A stretch of 42,811 nt of DNA. Origin: Stentor coeruleus. Its lineage: Eukaryota > Ciliophora > Heterotrichea > Heterotrichida > Stentoridae. Positions 9,310 to 19,098 of this stretch are shown piece by piece. Under the pieces are notes generated by a model. It ran no database searches and was not told where the DNA came from. It saw nothing but the letters and a program-made list of their open reading frames with translations. The stretch's first letter is position 1, and each line of letters begins with the position of its first letter. The stretch covers positions 1-42,811 of the forward strand of contig MPUH01000625.1 of assembly GCA_001970955.1 (NCBI GenBank), in the 5' to 3' direction. Both the position numbers and the translations under genes were made by a program.

Positions 9310-10803
9310 CTAAGATTTAACAGAGAATTTCCTGCTTCTTGGCCTTATAGAAAACTCCTGAACATTCTTTATAAGGAAAATAGAAAGCCCACCTGCAACA
9401 GAAGCTAACATAGGAAGTCCAGCTACAGAAAGCCTAATAAAAGTTGAGTCATTTAAATCCCCTAAATTTGTGAGTAAGAAAAGTGCAATACCTGATGAAA
9501 ATTTATCAAACAAACTTATAAAACCCCAAACAAAAGCTCCAGATTTCCCATTCTTCCCAACAAAAGCTGCTACAAAGCCCATAGAATTGTTCAACGTAAA
9601 CGAAAATCCTATACCATATACAATTGCTAAAGGTATCATAGCATACTCATCTGCAGGTTCTAAAAAGAACATAGGAATTGAAGCTACAAGTGTAAACCCA
9701 ACTCCTATAAGGAATTGAATTTTCCTTGATACTTTTTCACCTATTTTTTTAATCAAAAACGACATCCCAGTGCTACCAACATATAGACATAAAGGTATTA
9801 TAGCGATTTGCCAAGGAGTTCTTTTATGTGCTTGGCTGGTTGATTTTACTCCTCCAACATGAAGTACTGAAGTTAAATAAAAAGGCATCATTGATGTTGC
9901 TACATTGTTAGAAAGTCTAGAAAGCATATAAGAAGCTCCTACAGCATATAGTTGACTTTGAGCAACCCAATCTCTCCAAGTTAGTTCATCTTCTTCTTCT
10001 TCTTGTTTTGGGGGAACTTCATAAGTTACTTCTTCAATTTCAGTATTTGGGGGTAGTTTGACTCCTTGATTAGATAGCATTTGATTCAATTGACGATAAC
10101 TGTGATGAGCGATTTTAGAAAGTCCTACTTCATCTATAAAAAGAATGAACATTATATTGATTGTAACACCTACAACAAGAACAATGATACTTAGGATAGA
10201 GAATTGTAAATCTGGCTCATTTAAGGTTTTTATAAGAATGAAAGCTAAAAGTAAAACAGCAATATTAGATATGTATGTGAACCCATTTCTAATGCCGATT
10301 AGTTTATCTTTAGTTTCTTTCATCGGAGTTAGAGAAGGTATTAGAGACATGTGAGAAATTTGTATTGATGCCCAGCCAACATTGAATGCAGCAGCGAAAA
10401 AGCAATACCAAATCACAGCCATTGCAGTTTGTGAACTTCCACTCATAGAATTACAAGGATAGCATTCTTCAAATACAAAGAAAAAACATATCGGGACAAT
10501 AATTGTACCAATTATATACCAAGGTTTCCTTTTACCCCATTTTGTCTCAAGTTTATCAGAGTACAAACCAACAATTGGTGTAAAAATCCCATCTGCAAGT
10601 TGTCCGGATAGAATTACAGCGCTATGTTAATATTACCCAGCTACACCACTAGATTGGTTTTGCACAGCAGCAATGTAATAAAGCAAATAATTAAACCAAC
10701 AAGCCGCACAAAGATCGTTTAATACGTGCCCGACACCGTATAACCAAGTGGAAAAGGTGGTTAGACCATCGTATTTTGTCTTCAATAGTGAAGTATCAGC
10801 CAT
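9310..10803 (-). CDS. MFSD12-like major facilitator transporter
   Basis: Exon 1 is 10803-10637 and exon 2 is 10621-9310, split by a 15-nt intron; 492 aa with about 12 membrane helices. The spliced junction gives [19 protein letters not shown], followed by IVGLYSDKL and [12 protein letters not shown], the GPH/MFSD signature (GQ-x-ADG-x-x-TP-x-VG-x-SD). [21 protein letters not shown] is typical of MFSD12, the lysosomal/melanosomal cysteine importer. A Glu-rich cytosolic loop (about residues 255-275, KQEEEEDE) separates the two halves. A lysosomal or vesicular location and a cysteine substrate are inferred from the animal homologue only. The start ATG follows CATATAA. Confidence 0.87.
10622..10636 (-). 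other. 15-nt intron (MFSD12-like gene), phase 2
   Basis: GTAATATTAACATAG on the minus strand. Splicing restores GQLADG. A at position 10; retention reads G-GTAA, an immediate TAA. Confidence 0.92.
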
Positions 10804-11647
10804 TTATATGGAAATCATCATGTGAAGTTAGAGAATAACAAGAATTTTAGCTATCAATTACGATTAAAATTGATCGCTGTTAGATGCTAATTAATAGGTT
10901 TTGAATAGTAGTAAAAAGTTATAGTTGAAGGAATTCCATATTTATAAAATTCTACTTCAATTTTTTATACTACCATAATCTTAGCATCGTTTATCCTGTC
11001 TTTTGGGTTAAACCCTTCTATCAAAGACTTATTATTTTTTACTATCTAACACCCTGTTCATGTTACAATCATCATTAATGTAGACAGTCTAATCTTTAGA
11101 ATAAATTGACTTTTTATCCACAGGCGAATAATTAAAAGTGTTCCTTTTTTTCTAATCTTTAGAATAAATTGACTTTTTATCCACAGGCGAATAATTAAAA
11201 GTGTTCCTTTTTTGAATTTAAAAATTTCATTTAGCATCATCGGTGTAATAGTCTTTCTCTGACTTGTTTTAAACACTATTATTCCTCACTGTAATATAAA
11301 ATTACATCTAATATGTTTCTGATTCAAGTTTTAATAATCAAATTTACATATTTTACTACAAACATAATATTTTAGATTTAGAATTTTTAGGGAAATAATT
11401 AAACAATTTGGGGTTATGATCTTTGCCTGTGATTTGCTGATTTCATATTTGACTATTTATGATACCGACGTGGTTTAATTGGAAAATGTTGGAGAATCTA
11501 ACCCTTTGTTTTAGTAAACACTTAATTAATTTTACTGGGTTTTTGATTGTTTTGAAGGTTTTAATACAGCGTATTTGCTTTTTAGATATACTTATAATTC
11601 ATCACAAACTTTTAATATCATTTATATAAAAGTGAATAAATAATACA
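10804..11647. other. Intergenic region with a 63-bp tandem duplication
   Basis: No convincing gene. A 72-codon open frame at 11058-11276 (minus) has no ATG and consists largely of the duplicated 63-nt unit, so it is not called. The rest is AT-rich with no recognised RNA or promoter element. Confidence 0.6.
11088..11213. repeat. 63-bp perfect tandem duplication
   Basis: Copies 11088-11150 and 11151-11213 are identical, each starting TCTAATCTTTAG and ending CCTTTTTT. It may be a real recent duplication or an unmerged assembly overlap like the N-marked ones elsewhere in the window. Confidence 0.95.
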
Positions 11648-13290
11648 TTATTTATTATATTGACTTGGAGAAAAATTATTCGTACTCGATACAATCGGCC
11701 TAGCAATTGTGATCTTAAGTTCCTCACGTTTTTTTACCCTATATTTACTAGGTAAAAAAGACAAAGCTGGAAGTCCATCAGGGGATAATTGCCCAGAGTC
11801 TCTTTTCCTAAACTCATTTGCCCTATTGCTAAGTGTGGTGTTTACAAAATTAGATTTGACAAGATTTTCAGATGAAGCTTCATGAGCTAAAGATAAATTC
11901 CTACTATTAAAAGTAGGAGGTTCATTAGTTTTCATTGTAGATTTTGGGTCGGTACGGATTTCCATTATTTTGTGTATATGTTTATTGCTTTTTTTCCTAC
12001 AAAGGTGTTCTTCTCTTTTAACAATTTCTGGGAGTAAATATGATTTTTCTGTAAGTTTGTAATTAGAAGAGTGTTGTTTGCTTATATTAATTGACTCTTC
12101 GCTATTTTTGTTAAGCATTGGTGACTTAGGAGACTTTTTCCTTTTATAAATCCGCATATACGATGTAGGCTCTGGGGTATGTGCTGGGNAGTGTTGTTTG
12201 CTTATATTAATTGACTCTTCGCTATTTTTGTTAAGCATTGGTGACTTAGGAGATTTTTTCCTTTTATAAATCCGCATATACGATGTAGGCTCTGGGGTAT
12301 GTGCTGGGTTTAGCATACCTATTTTCGATCTAACCTTTTTAGGTATCACAACTCCATATACCCCAAACTCTTTTTCAAAATCATGTTTAAAATTATAATC
12401 AAAAATCGCATGTTGAAGCAAATCTTGAACACTTAACCTTTTATTAGAATCAATTTCCAAACAACCTTTTAAGAAATCTAAAACAAGAGGATTCAAGTTT
12501 CTAAACTTATACTCCAAACTATACTTCGCGCTTCTTGGGACCTTTGCTAATTAAAACATACCTCCATGCCTTGAAACATAGGATTTCCATTAAACTCTTT
12601 AATTAAATTTTCTGTCAAATTACCACAAACTTTGACGATTTTAGATAATGTATCAATATCATTAGTCCCAGGAAATAATGGCTTTCCAGTTATAAGCTCA
12701 GAACATAAACATCCAATAGGCCAAATATCAACAGGATAAGAATAGTTTTTCCCACCGACTAAAAGCTCAGGAGCCCGATACCAACGTGTTGATACATAGT
12801 CTGTGAGTATTTGGTTAGATTTTAAAGTTCTAGCAAAACCAAAATCACATAGTTTTAATATACCTTTAGATGATAACAATAAGTTTTCTGGCTTTATATC
12901 TCTATGTATTATGCTTAGTGTATGACAATGATTTAAAGATAGTAACAATTGATATAATATTTTTTTTACTTCAGTTGAGTCTAAGCCTTCTGAAGAATTT
13001 TGAATACGCTCTAAAACTGTAGATTCTATGTATTCGAAAACTAAGTAAATTTTTTCTCGTAGATAGTGGACTTCAAGAAGAGAGACTATGTTAAGATGTT
13101 TTAACATTTTTAGGATTCGGACTTCACGAAATGCTGTTTTTTTAACTGTGGCCATATCTTCAAGATTTTTAAATTCTTTTATGGCCACGAAAGTTGCAGA
13201 ATCTTTGTTTAAGGCTTTAAAAACTTTGCCGTATGTGCTGAATGGATTTTACCCTTCACCTATTGGATAGAGGATCTCATATTTTTCCAT
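11648..13290 (-). CDS. CDKL-family (CMGC) protein kinase, assembly-distorted
   Basis: Exon 1 is 13290-13253; a 15-nt intron follows, then the kinase body to about 12562 and a C-terminal exon to 11648. About 500 aa if the artefactual duplication is removed. Kinase landmarks: GEGTYG 11-16, K33, the KKTAFREV helix C motif (45-52), HRD at 124-126, DFG D144, a TDY activation motif (158-160) and RWYRAPE. This arrangement matches CDKL1-5. VDIWPIGC has Pro where Ser or Ala is usual. The tail is basic and Ser-rich. Two problems exist. At 12547-12561 an intron-like GTATGTTTTAATTAG does not keep frame. At 12189 a single N is flanked by a 119-bp direct repeat that duplicates 40 residues. CDKL kinases often act at cilia; that role is inferred. 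Confidence 0.85.
12070..12308. repeat. 119-bp direct repeat flanking a single N
   Basis: 12070-12188 and 12190-12308 are the same sequence with one C/T difference (12134 versus 12254). Together with the N the insertion is 120 nt, so it stays in frame and adds 40 residues to the kinase tail. Best read as two allelic contig ends joined without merging. Confidence 0.9.
12547..12561 (-). other. Possible intron 2 of the CDKL-like kinase, frame unresolved
   Basis: GTATGTTTTAATTAG on the minus strand, 15 nt with A at position 10. Removing 15 nt leaves exon 3 one base out of frame. Removing only the last 11 nt (12547-12557) gives a smooth GMEV-SKVPRSAKY join. A one-base deletion in the following CAAAGG is the simpler reading. 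Confidence 0.45.
13238..13252 (-). other. 15-nt intron 1 of the CDKL-like kinase, phase 2
   Basis: GTAAAATCCATTCAG on the minus strand. It interrupts the glycine loop; splicing restores IGEGTYGKVFK. It is the only intron here ending CAG instead of TAG. Retention gives an immediate TAA. Confidence 0.93.
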
Positions 13291-13931
13291 TATAAGTTGG
13301 GTGAAAATAAAAGTTTTTTTGGTGGGAATTGGAAAGGGTGGGATGTGCTGAGGATTAAAGGAGGAAAATAATATTTTTTGGGGAGTTTGTAGAAGAAAAG
13401 AAGGAGAGAAAAAGGAAAAAATATGATTTGAATGTAAGTTTATGGTTTTTTATGCTGATTTTAAAAATTTCAAAGTAGATTTTGGAGTTTTATATGGTGA
13501 ATTAGGTTTTTCTAATATAGTTTATGAGTTTTTTTTATGAAGAAACTACATTGGATGCTGTTTAGAACTCTTAAAAATATGCATTTCATTACTTTATAAA
13601 TTCCTTTAAATTTCCCTATGATTAATACGCTGAAATGAATATCATAACACCTTTTTCAATATAATAAACACTAATAAAATCCAAGCCATTCCCAAACCAC
13701 CAACAACTTACAAACCAATCTTTAAATATTAAATCCTCATCTTCATCCCCAAAAACCAAAATCATCTTCTAAACCCAATAAAACCCTTTTAAAATTTCAC
13801 CATCATAAAATTTCCAACATCCAAACTCCAGCAATCCCAATTCATTTCAAATCAATTTTTCAATAATCTTCTCAATATTTGAATCCTCATAAACAACTTC
13901 TGTAACATCACCAAAATCTAATCACTAATAA
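13291..13931. other. Divergent intergenic region with strong composition switch
   Basis: No gene. 13321-13440 has 41 G and 1 C; 13681-13800 has 39 C and 1 G on the + strand. It lies between the CDKL kinase (minus) and citrate synthase (plus) starts and must hold both promoters. Confidence 0.8.
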
Positions 13932-15317
13932 ATGGCCGAAGGAATCAAAATTGGTGATGCAGTCATCACACTCCCTGATGGAACCACAGCTAGTTTTCCA
14001 TTACTAAAAGGTTCAGAAGGTCCAGCAACAATTGATATCAGAGCTTTATATTCGAAACTTGGGGTTTTTACCTTAGATCCAGGTTTTACTTCAACTTCAA
14101 GTTGTATTTCATCAATAACATACATAGATGGAGATAAAGGAGAATTATGGTATCGAGGTTATAGAATTCAAGATTTAGCGAATTCATGCTCATTCCTTGA
14201 AGTGTGTTTTTTATTTATGTATGGAGAACTTCCTTCAACAGAAGACCTTACCCATTTCGAATCAGCGATAAAATCAGAGATGTTTATTCATGATAAACTT
14301 ATTGATTTTTATAGAAGCTTTCAACAAGGAGCACATCCTATGGCTATAATGGTAGGTGTTGTTGGAGCACTTTCTGCTTTTTTAGATGAAAAAAAAAATT
14401 ATGATGACCCATTAGAAAGAGAAAAAGCATCTATCAAAATGGTTGCGAAGTTTCCGATGTTGGCCGCTATTGCTTATCGTACAGCATATGGACTTCCGGT
14501 AGTATACCCAAGAAAAGATTATTCGTATATGAAAAATTTCTTATATATGATGTTCCAAGACCCAATGGAAGATGATTTTGATGTAGACCCAATAATAGTT
14601 GAAGCTATGGAAAAAATATTCATATTACATGCTGATCATGAACAAGGGGCAAGTACATCAACTGTAAGAATTGCAGGAAGTTCTATGGCTAATCCTTTTG
14701 CCTGTATTGCTGCAGGTATCGCAAGTTTATGGGGACCAATGCATGGTGGGGCAAATGAATCTGTATTAACAATGCTTGAAGAAATCAAAAAAACAGGAGC
14801 AGTTGATGAGTTTTTAGCTAGGGCAAAAGATAAGATCCGGCCTGTAAGATTGATGGGTTTTGGACATCGTGTATATAAAAATTATGACCCAAGAGGGGTT
14901 ATAATGAGTGAAATCGCCCATCGTGTTCTTGAATCTTTAAATAGTGATGGGATGGAATTGTTTTTATTAGGTCTTGAAATGGAAAAAAAAGCTTTGGCGG
15001 ATGATTATTTTATTGCAAGAAAATTATACCCAAATGTTGATTTCTATTCAGGGATTGTCCTTGAGGCTATTGGGATTCCAAGGGATATGTTTACTGTTAT
15101 TTTTGCTTTATCTAGAACAATTGGATGGATTTCTCATTGGAGCGAAATGATGTCTGATCCGGTTAAGAAAATTGGTAGACCTAGACAACTTTATATTGGG
15201 CAGAAATATAGAACTGTTATTCCTATTAGTGAGAGAATACCTGGGGAAATATCACAAGCATTGATTAACACTGAGAAAAATGCTTTGAATTCTACTAAGA
15301 AAGTTAGTGGGATTTGA
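13932..15317 (+). CDS. gltA: Citrate synthase, bacterial (GltA) type
   Basis: 461 aa, no intron. It condenses acetyl-CoA with oxaloacetate to citrate. The active-site residues are in place: H271 in MHGGAN, H312 in FGHRVYK and D370 in NVDFYSG, equivalent to H264, H305 and D362 of the E. coli enzyme. HADHEQGASTSTVR (233-246) and RPRQLY (416-421) are also conserved. It is much closer to bacterial/plant-peroxisomal citrate synthase than to the animal mitochondrial form. There is no obvious mitochondrial presequence; the N-terminus aligns directly with GltA. The C-terminus KVSGI is not a canonical PTS1, so cytosol or an unusual targeting route is possible. It ends in TGA. The start ATG follows AATAA. 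Confidence 0.97.
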   Translation: MAEGIKIGDAVITLPDGTTASFPLLKGSEGPATIDIRALYSKLGVFTLDPGFTSTSSCISSITYIDGDKGELWYRGYRIQDLANSCSFLEVCFLFMYGELPSTEDLTHFESAIKSEMFIHDKLIDFYRSFQQGAHPMAIMVGVVGALSAFLDEKKNYDDPLEREKASIKMVAKFPMLAAIAYRTAYGLPVVYPRKDYSYMKNFLYMMFQDPMEDDFDVDPIIVEAMEKIFILHADHEQGASTSTVRIAGSSMANPFACIAAGIASLWGPMHGGANESVLTMLEEIKKTGAVDEFLARAKDKIRPVRLMGFGHRVYKNYDPRGVIMSEIAHRVLESLNSDGMELFLLGLEMEKKALADDYFIARKLYPNVDFYSGIVLEAIGIPRDMFTVIFALSRTIGWISHWSEMMSDPVKKIGRPRQLYIGQKYRTVIPISERIPGEISQALINTEKNALNSTKKVSGI

Positions 15318-15954
15318 AGTTTAAGGTTTTTATGATTTTTTTTAGGTTGTTTTTTGTATGAATATGTTGTAATTTTTTATGATTGGGTTTTAGATTTGCA
15401 TGTTTTTTATAGGAAAAAGTGGTGGAGTTTTAAATGTGATATTTGAAAATAGAGTGCTTTTATTGTAATGGGATATTGTGTCAATTGGAATTGTGATTGG
15501 TTTTATTTGTATTGAGAATTATGTTAATTGATTTTGTATGATTGTTATACAGTTAAAATAATACAATTATTTTGTAGTTTATTTAAACATAAAATATTTA
15601 GTTTTCTTATAAAAAAGTTTGAAATTTCATAATTTTCTTTATAATCCACACAACTTTATTATTAAAATCTGTTGATATTAAAAATCTCTTGTTTAATATT
15701 TTGAATATAAAAACTATGTGCTACATATAAAAACCTTAATATTTATAAAAATAACTTCTACTATTTTTTTTTTCTGTTCTGGTGGCATTTTCATGTTCAA
15801 AACTATCACTAATCCTAATTCCTATCACATATTTTTTTCTCAAAATTTACTATAAAATCATCATACCAAACCCAAAAAAAATCATAAAAAACCATCTCTT
15901 CTCATAAAAACTGTTTAAGTCATTGATAAACCTATTCTGTTGATAATAAATAAT
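15318..15954. other. Intergenic region between two plus-strand genes
   Basis: No gene seen. 15361-15480 has 29 G and 2 C; 15841-15900 has 14 C and no G. The left half is the citrate synthase 3' flank and the right half the kinase 5' flank. Confidence 0.75.
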
Positions 15955-17013
15955 ATGGAAAAATCTTTCAAAACCCAAGTAAAAATCGAAGACTTTGAGA
16001 CCCTTCGTTTAATCGGCAAAGGCGAATACGGTAAAGTTTTACTAGTCCGAAAGCTTTCCTCAGGTGAATTACTAGCTATGAAGATTATAAAAAAGAAACT
16101 AATAGAAGCTAAAAACCAAGTCGAGCATACAAAAGCTGAAAGATCAATTTTAGAAAAAGCAACACATCCATATATAGTCAGATTACGATATGCTTTTCAC
16201 ACAAATCTAAAACTTTATATGGCAATGGAATACTGTCCAGGTGGTGAGTTATATTTCCATCTTAGCAAATATAAAAGATTTCCTGATGATCGGGCTAAAT
16301 TTTATGCAGCTTGTATTGTCCTTGCATTAAATTATTTGCATGAAAACAATATTATCTATAGAGAGTAATTTTTATATAGTTTAAAACCTGAGAATATAGT
16401 ATTAGATTCTGAAGGGTACCCTAAGATAACAGATTTTGGTTTAGCTAAAGAAAATATTTCAATAAGGGATCTGACCAAAACTGTATGTGGGACTCCAGAG
16501 TATATAGCCCCAGAAATTATACTTAGGCAAGGTTATGGTCATGCTGTTGATTGGTGGTCTCTTGGATGTATAATATATGAAATGCTTGTTGGCATTCCTC
16601 CTTTTTATATGGAAGAGAGGCAAGAGATATATAAAAATATAGTTCAAAAACCTGTGAAGTTTTTAATGCCAATGAACCCTTTAGTTGTTGATCTTATAAC
16701 GAAATTACTTCATAAGGATCCTGGACAAAGACTTGGGAGTAGAGGCGGACAAGAAGTTATGAATCATCGCTGGTTTCAGAATATAGACTGGGGAGCTTTG
16801 TATCGTAAAGAACTTAAACCTGTTTTTGTCCCTTCTATTAAAAACCCTCTTGATACTAGGTATTTTAGCGAAGATTTCACTCAAAGCTCAATTGCTGAGT
16901 CACCGAATTATGATGAAACATTCGCAAGTAGTCCAACTTTTGGGGGATTTTCGTTTACTGCTGATAGAAATTCCTGTACTATAGAGCTTGACCAGGAAAT
17001 TGTAAATTACTAA
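15955..17013 (+). CDS. AGC-family Ser/Thr kinase (Akt/S6K/SGK-like)
   Basis: Exons 15955-16364 and 16380-17013 with a 15-nt intron between; 347 aa. Landmarks: GKGEYG 21-26, K43, YRDLKPEN with D137, DFG D155, activation-loop T171 in KTVCGTPEYIAPE, and DWWSLG. A C-terminal AGC extension ends in a hydrophobic motif FGGFSF (324-329) with S328 at the phosphosite position. T171 is the expected PDK1-type site and S328 the TORC2/mTOR-type site. No PH or C2 domain precedes the kinase, so it resembles S6K/SGK in layout. The intron lies inside the catalytic loop (Y-R-D). The ATG at 15955 (MEKSFKTQ) is chosen because the frame has no earlier ATG. It is convergent with the next gene (32 bp). Confidence 0.94.
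16365..16379 (+). other. 15-nt intron (AGC kinase), phase 2
   Basis: GTAATTTTTATATAG. Removal turns YRE-stop into YRDLKPEN, the invariant catalytic loop, which makes this the clearest microintron in the window. A at position 10. Confidence 0.97.
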
Positions 17014-17045
17014 GTTATTATCAATTAATTGGTTTAATCATTTTA

Positions 17046-17647
17046 CTAAGAAGGAGACAATTTAATATTGTGAATATATATAGGAGGTGGTGTTGAAGGG
17101 CTATACGAACAATTACCTTTATATATACGTCCTCGAATTTGAGGTTTTTTTTCACACTGTTTATTAGAAATGCATAATGTATTGTAAATAGATATAGTTT
17201 TTGGATGGTAAAGTCTATTAGCAGCTTGTGATCTAGGGCGTTGATTTTCAAATTCTATTTTATGTTCTCTAGAAAGTTGTTGNGATTTTCAAATTCTATT
17301 TTATGTTCTCTAGAAAGTTGTTGAAATTTTTTTCCAAGAACTATAGGTTTACGGGTTATAACTATAGGTTGTTTAGTTGAGTATTGGTATGAAAAACAAG
17401 TGTTTTCTGCTTTTTGAAGGACTTCGACCAGATGGAATTTAGGACCGTTAGGGTAGTAAAGTGGGCTTTCATCGCTTATTACTGAAGTAGATTTCTCTAT
17501 AGGCTCAGTTTGAAAATTTTCAGTTGTTTCTATATTACTTGGGGTTGGGTTGTAGCTGTAGTTTATATTGGAGTTCAACTTCTTTGTACAAATACGCAGT
17601 CTTTTTGAAAACGATGTAGATTTATGCTCTTTGTTATAATGTGCCAT
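17046..17647 (-). CDS. Unknown basic protein, reading frame broken by assembly join
   Basis: The ATG at 17647 opens a Ser/Thr/Lys-rich protein (MAHYNKEHKSTSFSKRL...). At 17283 a single N is flanked by a 40-bp direct repeat (17243-17282 and 17284-17323). Counting 602 nt minus one copy and the N (41 nt) leaves 561 nt, a clean frame of 186 residues ending TAG at 17046. Read as given, the protein stops near 17255 instead. The restored tail is Cys-, Pro- and Tyr-rich (GNCSYSPSTPPPIYI). No family is recognised; low-complexity proteins of this kind are often cytoskeletal in ciliates, which is only a guess. A copy of a 49-bp dispersed element lies 27 bp upstream of the start. Confidence 0.6.
17243..17323. 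repeat. 40-bp direct repeat flanking a single N
   Basis: Identical 40-nt copies on either side of N at 17283. Collapsing them restores one open frame across the junction, which is strong evidence for an assembly artefact. Confidence 0.92.
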
Positions 17648-18184
17648 ATATTACTTTATTTATCATACTTTATTAACAAGGGCTGGACAATAGCCAAGCG
17701 ATAATTCCTAACTAATACTAATCATACTTTATATTTTACTTATAAAATCACATCTAATTTTCCACAACCCAAAATAATAATATATACTTTCACACAATAT
17801 AAAACTATAATTTTATATACACTTTTATCATAAACCCTAAAAAACACATTTATCCTCAAATAACCATACACTTGCTAATAAAAAAAACTCCCCATCATCT
17901 TACAAAAAAAATCCCAGTCTTAAGCCTTTACCTTAATATCCCAAATCTTTTCATATCTAACTCTTCTACAACAACTCATCCTCCTACACAATCCTCCTAA
18001 TCATACCACAAATCTTAAAATCATCACATAATCATAATACTCTCTAAACCTAAAAAACTCTTATAAATACCCCTTAAACCTAAAAAAAATATACCCCATT
18101 TCCAAAATCCTAATTATTTTATTCAATTTTCACATCATAATATTTCCCATATCAAATATCAACCATACTTTTCAGTCAAATATA
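17648..18184. other. Divergent intergenic region, mostly G-depleted
   Basis: No gene. From about 17760 to 18180 the + strand is nearly free of G and rich in CCC/CCT runs, ahead of the plus-strand gene at 18185. It contains dispersed element copy 1 (17674-17722). Confidence 0.7.
17674..17722 (+). repeat. 49-bp dispersed element, copy 1
   Basis: 47 of 49 bases match 38862-38910 in the same orientation. The core GGCTGGACAATAGCC can form a 4-bp stem (GGCT/AGCC); the other copy keeps this stem with a G-U pair. It is followed by an AT-rich tail containing CTAACTAATACTAAT. It may be a small RNA, a shared control element or a mobile-element remnant. Confidence 0.85.
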
Positions 18185-18958
18185 ATGTGCAACCTAAATA
18201 TTCTCTGTAAGGTCAGCGATGGTAGCTGTCGATGCTGTGGAGCAGAGTCTTCAGGGATAATAAAGCCTGTGCCCATTCCATTAATAAACCCTCATGAGGG
18301 AGCTCTGATCATGTCTCTGTTCAAAATGATAACCCAACAGAACGAAATGATCAGGAAAATCAGTGAAGATGCCCGACTGACAGCAGAAAAAATCACTTCT
18401 TTAAGCGAAAACCTAGGGCTTAAACAGTCCAAACATGTAGAATTCGCTTCAGAAGAAGTAACTAATCCAGAAAAACTCCTCAAAATACTCTGTGGCGATA
18501 ATTGTCAGCATGATTACAACTTAGAGCTTATTAGTGAATTACCAAGTCCAGTTTTTAAAGAAAAAGCTTTCTCTATGCTTTTACAGATTGTTGATAATAC
18601 TGGTCAGAAGGTCACTTTACCAACAAGTGCTGGGTTTACGATTATGCTTTTTACTACTGAAAGTCCTCCTAAGCTTATGAAAATTAATACTTCAGGAGAT
18701 AAAATCATGAGAGGAACTACAGATGCTGATGGGAACAGTACAGTGCTTTTTAGGAAAATTGTGATAAAAGAAGTCACTTCGCATTTTAGAAATGGGTGTT
18801 TCTTTTTAGTTGTGGCAGCTAAGAATTTATCTAATATCAAGCCGTTAATTGTACCGGATTTCGTTATTAAAGCTAGGAAACTTAATGGTGATGGGGTTTC
18901 TAGGAAAAAACAGAAGATGGAGGAAGAGATGGCTTTACCTACAGAAATATCTAGTTAA
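18185..18958 (+). CDS. Unknown protein with Cys cluster, helix and beta-rich C-domain
   Basis: 257 aa. The N-terminus has a tight cysteine group (C8, C15, C17, C18 in CKVSDGSCRCCG) that could bind metal. A helical, possibly coiled-coil stretch follows (about 40-80). Residues about 125-225 look like a beta-sandwich (LLQIVDNTGQKVTLP ... GTTDADGNSTVLFRKIVI ... CFFLVVAAKN), loosely reminiscent of the plant CBP60 calmodulin-binding/DNA-binding fold, but too weak to name. A basic RKKQK near the C-terminus could be a nuclear signal. It lies between a broken gene and Gemin2. No family assigned; the CDS itself is well supported. Confidence 0.75.
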   Translation: MCNLNILCKVSDGSCRCCGAESSGIIKPVPIPLINPHEGALIMSLFKMITQQNEMIRKISEDARLTAEKITSLSENLGLKQSKHVEFASEEVTNPEKLLKILCGDNCQHDYNLELISELPSPVFKEKAFSMLLQIVDNTGQKVTLPTSAGFTIMLFTTESPPKLMKINTSGDKIMRGTTDADGNSTVLFRKIVIKEVTSHFRNGCFFLVVAAKNLSNIKPLIVPDFVIKARKLNGDGVSRKKQKMEEEMALPTEISS

Positions 18959-19098
18959 TAATAGTTTTAAGATATTGTTAATTGTAATTATGAGTTTTGG
19001 TTCTCATACTTTTTGTTTTAGGTTTTTTTATGTTGTTTAAAATATTAGTTTTAGTTTCTTATAAAATATACATAATTCTTTTGCCAAAAAGTATTTTA

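Noticed and set aside
11058..11276. 72-residue minus-strand open frame containing a repeated KKGTLLIIRLWIKSQFILKIR-like unit
   Set aside because: No ATG (it begins at GTG), and its length comes from a 63-nt tandem duplication that happens to be a multiple of three.
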